A DNA stretch of 64,000 nucleotides from Thiocapsa rosea. GTDB taxonomy: Bacteria; Pseudomonadota; Gammaproteobacteria; Chromatiales; Chromatiaceae. The position numbers and the translations under genes were made by a program. This document shows positions 57,795-64,000 of this stretch, one piece after another. The stretch covers positions 2,894,501-2,958,500 of the forward strand of contig NZ_RBXL01000001.1 of the NCBI RefSeq assembly GCF_003634315.1, given 5' to 3'. Each line of letters begins with the position of its first letter. The stretch's first letter is position 1. The notes under the pieces were generated by a model that searched no databases, was not told the DNA's origin, and saw only the letters and a list, made by a program, of their open reading frames with translations.

Positions 57795-59063
57795 ATGATG
57801 AAATTCCTTAACCCCGAGATTTACCTGCAAATATTGCAGACGCTGGAGATTAAGTCTGCTGAATCACCCCATTTGGATAATCCGTCATTTGGAGAAATGT
57901 TGCGACGGCTTGTCAAGTCCCTACTAGTTAAGACAATAAAGCCTGAAGAATCAGGGCCTGTCGTTGTGATTTACATTGGGGAAAGGCGAAAGACATCCGA
58001 CTATTTAAAGGCAGTACAAATGGCACTCGGCGCGAATGTTAAGTCTATCATATTCGACGACGCTGACCTTACAGCTGAAAGGCCGTCGTTGGCAAGTTTA
58101 TTACGGCTAGTGAAGCGGTTGCGGATAATCTTCCACATTCTCTCTCTTTACGACCCAGTCTCGTTTGAATCAGGCAGAGATGTATGTTCGCCAGTCACTG
58201 AATATTTTCTAAGGTTCGAGAAGACCTCTAAAATCATCGGGCTAATCGAATTCGTACGAGCATTGGATGCGGCTGAATTCCACTCACTCATACCTCTGAC
58301 CGATACATCGATCATCCTAAATTGCTACTTTATTAACAGCCGCCTGCCTACCTATAACTACGATTGGGGAGTATCGATAGAGGCATTCCCCGAGCTTATG
58401 CGGAAAAGCACATCGTTCGCTAAAAGCCGATCACTTTGTCTTAATAAAAGTTCGACTGAACGTATTATAGGTAATCCCATTGAAACCTGGCGAGGGAATC
58501 GATTAAACGCTTCGGGAAGAATTAGTAGCCTGGTAATATTGGACTGGGGCTTGTCTAAATCCATCAGCTATGAACTGTATTGCACTATGATCTCTCTGAG
58601 CATCGAAGTGTACGAAATTTTGAACCAAAAACTCCAAGGCTCCGTAAAGCTTTCCTTTAAGAAAAGGGGTAATAGTCTTTCCGATTCAGATTTGAGAAAA
58701 CTTCTTCCTGGGGAAGTTGAAATAATCCCAGTCGAAAAGCGGCTAGGAGACATTTTCACTACAACCTCCATTGTTGGAATGCACTACGCTTCGACAGCAA
58801 AGTTCGAAATGGCCGCTAATCGAGTTCCGCAAATTGATCTTGTGCTTCTGTTTGCAGCATGTAGCGCGAAGCCGTCTGTTGAAAAGCGCGTTATATCCCC
58901 GTATTGCGAACTCGAGATTGGACTGCGGCCTCAGTCGCTGGATGAAATCCGACGCTCCGACATCTCTTCGTTAGTTGGACTTATGCTTCAAGATAAATCT
59001 GAAATCACCTATGATATTAATGAGTGTGCAGAAATGATCCGAATTGCGCTGCCATCGAGATAG
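57795..59063 (+). CDS. Unknown protein of a surface-polysaccharide locus
   Basis: 422 residues from ATG 57795 (a second ATG at 57798). No signal peptide or membrane helix. VVVIYIGERRKTSDYLKAVQ early and VGMHYASTAKFEMAANRVPQ late are consistent with a two-Rossmann (GT-B-like) glycosyltransferase or related carbohydrate enzyme, where the second stretch resembles the sugar-nucleotide pocket, but I cannot name a family. The DNA is clearly AT-richer than upstream genes, as is common in horizontally transferred glycan genes. The next gene follows after 56 bp, or overlaps if an earlier start is used. Confidence 0.6.
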   Translation: MMKFLNPEIYLQILQTLEIKSAESPHLDNPSFGEMLRRLVKSLLVKTIKPEESGPVVVIYIGERRKTSDYLKAVQMALGANVKSIIFDDADLTAERPSLASLLRLVKRLRIIFHILSLYDPVSFESGRDVCSPVTEYFLRFEKTSKIIGLIEFVRALDAAEFHSLIPLTDTSIILNCYFINSRLPTYNYDWGVSIEAFPELMRKSTSFAKSRSLCLNKSSTERIIGNPIETWRGNRLNASGRISSLVILDWGLSKSISYELYCTMISLSIEVYEILNQKLQGSVKLSFKKRGNSLSDSDLRKLLPGEVEIIPVEKRLGDIFTTTSIVGMHYASTAKFEMAANRVPQIDLVLLFAACSAKPSVEKRVISPYCELEIGLRPQSLDEIRRSDISSLVGLMLQDKSEITYDINECAEMIRIALPSR

Positions 59064-59119
59064 CTCGCTCAGCAGCTCAAACTGTGACCGTAAGTGTTAA
59101 GTGTCGACTGGTGGAGCAT

Positions 59120-60202
59120 ATGGGCAAAAGCGTCGTTTATCTTCCTGCATCTGACATAAACGCTACTCGCAACTTGCGTCAAAGAAACGGCGGAATTCGG
59201 CGCACTCAACAGATTGAAAGCCTACTACGATACGATGTAATGCTTGCTCCACCATGCTCTGACGCTACGAGTTGGTGGAGTCATCTTTTGAGCTTTCTGA
59301 GTGGCATGCGTAATGCTCCTATTAGTGGCTTCGGAAAGTCATTTGTAATGTCAGCCATTTACGTCGGATGGTTTAATCGAGCACTCGGTAAAGCGAAAAT
59401 TTCGCTAGAAAACACAGTTTTCTTGCTTGAGACAGCATCGGGTGCGTCTACTCATATCGCAGCCTATCTCGCAGAAGCGAAAGCAGATTACTATTTGTTC
59501 CCACACAATATCGAGTCCCTCGTTTATCGAGGTATGAATTCTTACATAAAAGCAGTAAATCAGTTTTCGCTTGACATCCGGAGCAGTCGAGGAGCGAAGG
59601 CATGCTTTACAATCAGTCCATTAGACACCTTCATCTTGTCGGCACTATCAGCCAAGGCTGTCACGCTACCTTATTATCCTGTCTCACAGGATGTGATGAA
59701 GTGCCAAAGTATCTACTCGAAGCGACTTGGCAGGCAAGCAACTAACCGGCTGCTTTTTTTAGGTTCAGTGGTGAATTTTCCTACCAGGGAGGGAACTATA
59801 AAGCTTATTAGTCAGTTCAAAGAACATTTAGCGACTAAGTACCTTCTTGATGTTGTGGGGTACGGTACGGAACAATTGCGGAATATGGCGACACCAAGAA
59901 TCAAAGTTCATGGGACGCTTAGTGACGAAATGCTTCATGATCTTTTGGTAGAGATTGACGCCGTTGTCCTATATCAGCCTCCGACTACTGGATTTCTGAC
60001 CCGTATCGTCGAGTTAAATCTATCAGGGGTACCTGTTTTCTTGAATATTGAGTATATAGCAGGTTGCTCTTTGGAAAATTACGGTGTCAATATTTATCGG
60101 AAGCTAACGGACATTGACGGGATGTTGTTCCCTCAAAGTACTACTGGTACGGTATTCTCGCCCCCTAACCTGGGAGGTGAGTATCCTTTTCTGCGCATTT
60201 GA
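59120..60202 (+). CDS. Glycosyltransferase (group 1/GT4-like), C-terminus disrupted
   Basis: 360 residues from ATG 59120, preceded by GGTGGAGC; the open frame continues back to 59024 but is not conserved-looking. YLFPHNIESLVYRGMNSYIK, LLFLGSVVNFPTREGTIKLI, YLLDVVGYGTEQL and IDAVVLYQPPTTGFLTRIVE fit a GT-B glycosyltransferase acting on a surface polymer. The end, GGEYPFLRI, runs into transposase-derived sequence at about 60180, so the native C-terminal helix may be lost. Confidence 0.75.
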   Translation: MGKSVVYLPASDINATRNLRQRNGGIRRTQQIESLLRYDVMLAPPCSDATSWWSHLLSFLSGMRNAPISGFGKSFVMSAIYVGWFNRALGKAKISLENTVFLLETASGASTHIAAYLAEAKADYYLFPHNIESLVYRGMNSYIKAVNQFSLDIRSSRGAKACFTISPLDTFILSALSAKAVTLPYYPVSQDVMKCQSIYSKRLGRQATNRLLFLGSVVNFPTREGTIKLISQFKEHLATKYLLDVVGYGTEQLRNMATPRIKVHGTLSDEMLHDLLVEIDAVVLYQPPTTGFLTRIVELNLSGVPVFLNIEYIAGCSLENYGVNIYRKLTDIDGMLFPQSTTGTVFSPPNLGGEYPFLRI

Positions 60203-60235
60203 ACGGAACCGTTCACCTGGATTTCCAACCACGCA

Positions 60236-60439
60236 TGGTGGCTCGGCGCTTGCTCCCCGTCGACCGAGCCGACCTCGCTCGATACCATGGTGCGGTTCGT
60301 CGCCGGCCTCGGCGGTTTCCTTAACCGCAGAGGCGACCGCTTCTGGGTGCTGCAAACGATTGGGATCGGCTTGCAACGCTCCGCTGATATCGTTATCGCG
60401 CTACAGGCGCAGAGCGACACCAACGGAAGTCATCGGTAA
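60236..60439 (+). mobile_element. Remnant of an IS4-family transposase (3' end)
   Basis: 67 codons ending in TAA at 60437-60439: MVRFVAGLGGFLNRRGDRFW, QTIGIGLQRSADIVIALQ. The pattern GLGGFL-x-R-x-GD-x(6-9)-G-L-x-R-L-x-DI is the C-terminal signature of Tn5/IS4-type transposases. Only this fragment remains; no complete IS or clear terminal repeats are seen. It adjoins the 3' end of a glycosyltransferase gene. Confidence 0.7.
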
Positions 60440-60885
60440 TAGCGTCGGTGCTAGTAGTGTGTCGCCGCTGTCAGTGGTGCAACCGCATACCGAGGCGTTG
60501 CGACAGTCTGAGCAAGCTAGACCGAGCAAGGCGACGATTGGCAAAAGTGCTGGCGCGATGACACCGCCGACTGCATCCGATACCCATATTATTTGTAGGC
60601 CGCGTGCGCCCTTTAGATGCCATGATGTTAGCCCTGCGCCCCAAGAATGGTACAGAAAAAGGACATCTTGCCGATCACGCACGAGTCGGCCCGCCATAGT
60701 GTTCCCTATGAGCGCCCAATCGATGACGGCGCAACTTCGGCACCCGAACCTAAAGGCCCGCTCGCCCCGTAACCTGACATCCAAAAGTGCACAACCGGAA
60801 ATTCGGGGACGACGACGCTGAAGATCGTACTTGTAAATGTGAAAAATCACCGCGACTACGCTGAATTAACCCATCAATCCGCCGG
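60440..60885. other. Intergenic region without recognisable gene
   Basis: 446 bases. Open frames on both strands (for example complement 60401-60850) lack recognisable domains, and codon use does not resemble neighbours. It is probably debris of the insertion event plus the upstream region of the next gene. No clear promoter. Confidence 0.6.
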
Positions 60886-62238
60886 ATGTTATTCGTTCGA
60901 CAAATGGTAGTAAACAACCAAAAGCTGCTTTTGTGGTTGGGGTTCGCATCCATCATTCTTTTGCCCAATCACGATATTTTTAACTACCTTTTCAAAGGTA
61001 CTCCTCTATTTATCTGGAAGCAGGCTTTAGCGTTCATGCTGCTCGTCACGTCAATTCAATATGCGAGCAGAATGGCAAATTCGCTAATTGGAAGTTCCAG
61101 TGTAAGAAAGCTAGGAAGCATTCTTATTTATCTTATCGTTTTTGCAGCCTTGCTCGGGTTAGCGAATGGCCTTTCATTGATTCGCGTTGCATATGGTTCT
61201 ATCGCATACGTTGGCTTTATGGGAATGATGGTCTTTGCGAGCTTAGTTGTGCAACGCAAGATGCTCCATACTGTACTAAATACATTTGTCTTTTTGGGCT
61301 TATTTATTGGCTGCGGTCTCATTTTTGACTATTTTACCTCCTATCTGTCGTTTCTGCCGAGGGCGGCAGACCTAAGTATTACGGAGCAGTTAGATGGCGG
61401 GCATTTGCGTCGTGTAGGATTTTTTCTCGGGTCCGTTAATGTCGGTTTCCCTTTTTTGAGCTTTTGTCTCGTTGCAGCGGCACTCGTTCTGAAGAAGCGC
61501 AGAAATAGTGCAGCGCTTTTGCGTTATTCTTCCCTCCTGCTTGTATTGATTCTTGGGACCTATTTGACCGGCAGTCGCTCTTCCATTATGCTGTTAATTT
61601 CGTTCGCGATGATATTGACGGTACTTGCCTTCAAAGGTTTATCCCTCAGCAAAAAATTCCAATTCTTCATATATGCCGCTGCCGCCCTTCCATTTGTCAT
61701 GACATACGCAAGTTCATTTGTTTTTCAGGCGGACATGTTAATGGCGCGATACTCTAACGCGTTGGATCAGTCCGCTCTTGGCAACGACTTAAGGTATGTC
61801 GTATGGCAAGAGGGTCTTGCGTTGTTCCAGGACGCAAAGCTTTATGTGGTGGGTAACGGGGTAGGTAGCAGCTTAGCGATGATCCAAGACGGCTTCACTT
61901 CTACAGGGCATTACGAAAGCTCCTTCTTCCAAAGCTTTTCTGAGGCAGGTCTTGCGGGTTTAGTAATTCGCTATTTTCCGGGAGTTTATTGCATTTGGCT
62001 GCTCATTTTTCGAGGTTGTAGAATCTCCTTCGTAGAGAAAAGCTTGCTCCTTTGGCTTGTTTTCTACGTGGTGTCGGTGTCTGGCGCTCCGAATGCCGCA
62101 GCGTATCACACACAGATGACATACTTCTTTGTAGTCGGTCTTTCGTTGCATGTCGCGTATGTCAGAATTTACGTATATGGACTCTCAGCTGGGGGGCGCT
62201 TGGTAAATTCAAACAGGTGGAAGGCAAGCGTTATCTGA
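60886..62238 (+). CDS. O-antigen polymerase/ligase-like membrane protein (Wzy/WaaL type)
   Basis: 450 residues from ATG 60886 with about ten membrane helices. A large loop late in the protein (about residues 275-345) contains RYSNALDQSALGNDLRYVVW and GNGVGSSLAMIQDG and then HYESSFFQSFSEAGLAGLVI, the arrangement of the Wzy_C/O-antigen ligase superfamily. It would polymerise or transfer a glycan at the periplasmic face. Polymerase versus ligase cannot be decided from sequence. AT-rich, consistent with a transferred locus. Confidence 0.8.
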   Translation: MLFVRQMVVNNQKLLLWLGFASIILLPNHDIFNYLFKGTPLFIWKQALAFMLLVTSIQYASRMANSLIGSSSVRKLGSILIYLIVFAALLGLANGLSLIRVAYGSIAYVGFMGMMVFASLVVQRKMLHTVLNTFVFLGLFIGCGLIFDYFTSYLSFLPRAADLSITEQLDGGHLRRVGFFLGSVNVGFPFLSFCLVAAALVLKKRRNSAALLRYSSLLLVLILGTYLTGSRSSIMLLISFAMILTVLAFKGLSLSKKFQFFIYAAAALPFVMTYASSFVFQADMLMARYSNALDQSALGNDLRYVVWQEGLALFQDAKLYVVGNGVGSSLAMIQDGFTSTGHYESSFFQSFSEAGLAGLVIRYFPGVYCIWLLIFRGCRISFVEKSLLLWLVFYVVSVSGAPNAAAYHTQMTYFFVVGLSLHVAYVRIYVYGLSAGGRLVNSNRWKASVI

Positions 62239-62631
62239 ATACGAGATAGTAGTGCCGGAATCAGCGATCCCGCAGACGTATATAATAGATGCGATTGTGA
62301 TTAAATCAGTCGATAACTCTACTCTATTTGACGCTCCAAATTTTTTGCCAAACTAGCCGAAAGCGATATTAGACTTTATCAGCGTTTGGACCACCTGCGG
62401 GTTAGTCAGGCGGCATCAGACGTTAACATTTCGATCCGCAACGCAATGCGTTGTCGCGACCTACTTGTGAATAAGGTTTTTGGCGAAATGAATATCCCGA
62501 CCGCGATATACACTTTCCCGGAGGTGAAAATTCGTCTGAATAGGGAGTTACGTCGCCCTTAAAAACTTTGTCGCTAGTCACAAGTCAGGGGATTTTTCAG
62601 ATGAGCTAAATTCTCCAATTGGGAGTTGCCT
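62239..62631. other. AT-rich spacer with one degraded coding remnant
   Basis: A frame at 62344-62562 without start codon encodes FAKLAESDIRLYQRLDHLRV, SIRNAMRCRDLLVNKVFGEM and PTAIYTFPEVKIRLNRELRR, suggesting the tail of a lost gene; I do not recognise it. The rest holds nothing convincing. Confidence 0.5.
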
Positions 62632-63132
62632 ATGTTTCCTCGTTACGCTGCAAATCTAATCTCAACCATTATGCCTCCCACCAGGGCGTTTTGGTTGAAG
62701 CGGTGGTTGTTTAAATCCGCTGGCCTTGATCTTGGTCAAAAGGTGAAGATCACATCAGAGATGAAGGTGTTCGGGCGCGGAAGTGTCGTAATAGGTGACG
62801 AGACCTGGATCGGTGTCGGCACAGAATTCCAAGTTCCAGCCGGAAAGAAGGTACTGATCGGGCGATGTTGTGACATCGCGCCGAGGGTCAGATTCCTATG
62901 CGGCACTCATATGGTTGGGGATAGTAGTCGACGTGCTGGTCCTGGCGCGAGTGAGGATATCGAGGTAGGTGACGGGGCCTGGATTGGGGCGGGCGCCATG
63001 CTTTTGCCGGGCGTTTCAATTGGTGATGGCTGCGTTGTGGCTGCGGCAACGGTTGTTCTGAAAGGGCATTATCCTCCGAATGTTCTTCTGGCTGGAAACC
63101 CCGCAAGAATAGCGAAGTACTATGAGCAATAA
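62632..63132 (+). CDS. Hexapeptide-repeat acyltransferase (WcaF/serine O-acetyltransferase-like fold)
   Basis: 166 residues from ATG 62632, with GGGAG 8 bases upstream; an earlier TTG at 62626 is unlikely. Left-handed beta-helix repeats: GRGSVVIGDETWIGVGTEFQ, VGDGAWIGAGAMLLPGVSIG, DGCVVAAATVVLKG, then PNVLLAGNPARIAKYY, the usual C-terminus of sugar O-acetyltransferases. Probably acetylates a glycan unit. Overlaps the start of the next gene by 11 bases. Confidence 0.87.
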   Translation: MFPRYAANLISTIMPPTRAFWLKRWLFKSAGLDLGQKVKITSEMKVFGRGSVVIGDETWIGVGTEFQVPAGKKVLIGRCCDIAPRVRFLCGTHMVGDSSRRAGPGASEDIEVGDGAWIGAGAMLLPGVSIGDGCVVAAATVVLKGHYPPNVLLAGNPARIAKYYEQ

Positions 63133-64000
63133 GTCGGTAGCAAGAATAATCTATGTCGGAATGGTTAATACGACGGCTTACTGCGATCATATCGGCCTGC
63201 CTCTGCACGTGGGGCCAGGTTCAAATAAAATGACTAGCGTTATCAGGGCGATGCGAAGCGTCGGGGTGAGAAGCTACCTAGTTTCCTTTCCGGTGTTAGG
63301 AAGAGGGGCGAAAATTAGTGTAACCGGTACTGTGAGGCTCAGGGGTGGGGGAATCCCTCAGTTATACTTTCCTGGGATTCGTGATAGGTATTTCAGGAAA
63401 ATTGCATCTTTGTTTCTCTTCGGTTTGTATTGCTTGTTTCGTGTGCGTCCTTCGGATCATATAGTTGTTTATAATTTCGCGTTCGAGTACATTTTGGGAG
63501 TGATGGTCCTGTACTTTAGGAGGCAGCCAGCTATCCTAGATATCGAGGATAGTCCGCGTATTGACGAGACTGGCTTCAGAGGAGCGGTGAACCGGATACT
63601 ATTTCCTCTTTTCTGCCGAATTACAGCAACAAGAAAGCTCGTAGTCTCAGAACGGTTAGCAAAAGATTTACATCTTAAGGATTATTGCGTTGTTTATGGC
63701 GCTATTGAGTCTGTTCCGGTGAGTAGGCAGATTGATGTTGCGTCGCACTGGAGCCAGGTTGCCGGTGGCGCACCACTGTCGCTACATTATGGCGGGTCTC
63801 TATGCGTGGAAACGGGATTGGATTTATTTTGTGGAGCTGTGGAGCGCTTGTTTCGAGTTGTTCCGCGTGACCGCTGTTATCTACGCATTGTTGTGACGGG
63901 TTTTGGTGGTTTTGGTAGTTCTGACCGGATAAAGAAGTTGCAGGCTCTTTCTAAGCACACAGGTATTAGTGTCGAGTTTTACGGAGAACTTACACGGCCT
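63122..64000 (+). CDS. Glycosyltransferase, N-terminal 293 residues (runs off window end)
   Basis: From ATG 63122 the frame is open to 64000. An early GLPLHVGPGSNKMTSVIRAM, ILDIEDSPRIDE in the middle, VVSERLAKDLHLKDYCVVYG and LSLHYGGSLCVETGLDLFCG with later LRIVVTGFGG correspond to the acceptor domain, linker and start of the donor domain of GT4-like enzymes. A short hydrophobic segment (about residues 93-110) may associate with membrane. The C-terminal nucleotide-sugar site lies mostly outside. Coupled to the acyltransferase gene. Confidence 0.78.
   Translation, partial: MSNKSVARIIYVGMVNTTAYCDHIGLPLHVGPGSNKMTSVIRAMRSVGVRSYLVSFPVLGRGAKISVTGTVRLRGGGIPQLYFPGIRDRYFRKIASLFLFGLYCLFRVRPSDHIVVYNFAFEYILGVMVLYFRRQPAILDIEDSPRIDETGFRGAVNRILFPLFCRITATRKLVVSERLAKDLHLKDYCVVYGAIESVPVSRQIDVASHWSQVAGGAPLSLHYGGSLCVETGLDLFCGAVERLFRVVPRDRCYLRIVVTGFGGFGSSDRIKKLQALSKHTGISVEFYGELTRP

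Noticed and set aside
60401-60850. 149-codon frame on the complement between the transposase remnant and the polymerase gene
   Set aside because: No recognisable domain, overlaps the transposase remnant, and no ribosome binding site; treated as non-coding.

Overview
The window comes from a GC-rich gammaproteobacterial chromosome. Conserved gene neighbourhoods support this: lpxH-ppiB divergent from cysS, 4.5S RNA-dnaX-ybaB-recR, minCDE, and ybgC-tolQRAB-pal-cpoB followed by tRNA-Lys. The Rpn-type nuclease genes, the EPS-associated MarR-type regulator and the very dense families of short palindromic repeats resemble purple sulfur bacteria (Chromatiaceae) and relatives. That assignment is inference; no photosynthesis or sulfur-oxidation gene is in the window.

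Layout. (1) 1-8.4 kb: an efflux operon read leftward (inactive-looking S24 protein, adaptor, unknown protein, RND pump), then rightward an Atm1-type ABC exporter, a NarX/NarL-like two-component pair, a rhodanese and a cysteine-cluster protein. (2) 8.4-34.4 kb: mostly housekeeping genes: lpxH, ppiB, cysS, two lipoproteins, a FAH-family hydrolase, a periplasmic coiled-coil protein, ffs, dnaX, ybaB, recR, a HIT protein, minCDE, a YafK-type L,D-transpeptidase, rlmI, a DUF255 thioredoxin-domain protein, two methyltransferases, the tol-pal operon and tRNA-Lys. Nearly every gap in this part carries a repeat: inverted (CGTTGT)n/(CGACAA)n arrays, ~85-89 bp elements with TAAACCGCG/CGCGGTTTA ends, or REP-like hairpins. 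(3) 34.4-49.2 kb: an unstable accessory zone with a HEPN/MNT module, truncated Rpn genes, REP arrays, an EPS-associated regulator, one complete nucleotide-sugar dehydrogenase gene (tviB/wecC type), and a run of broken copies of that gene. Among the broken copies lie a DinJ/YafQ toxin-antitoxin pair, a split DUF2887 gene and a duplicated 71-aa gene. (4) 49.2-57.4 kb: an ABC exporter and a pseudaminic acid operon (pseB, pseC, pseF, a methylase frameshifted at a C9 tract, pseG, a formyltransferase-family gene where PseH would be expected, pseI). (5) 57.4-64 kb: visibly AT-richer surface-polysaccharide genes (unknown protein, glycosyltransferases, O-antigen polymerase/ligase-like protein, hexapeptide acyltransferase) with an IS4-type transposase remnant, probably acquired by transfer.

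Together, regions 3-5 form a cell-surface glycan locus. The dehydrogenase would supply a UDP-HexNAc uronic acid, the Pse enzymes a CMP-nonulosonic acid that is possibly N-formylated, and the glycosyltransferases, polymerase and ABC exporter would assemble and export the polymer. The strongest candidates for something undescribed are the repeat-driven fragmentation and re-duplication of the dehydrogenase gene, the dispersed ~85-bp terminal-inverted-repeat family, the inverted hexanucleotide arrays, the possible phase-variable poly-C switch in the methylase, and the formyltransferase-bearing Pse pathway.
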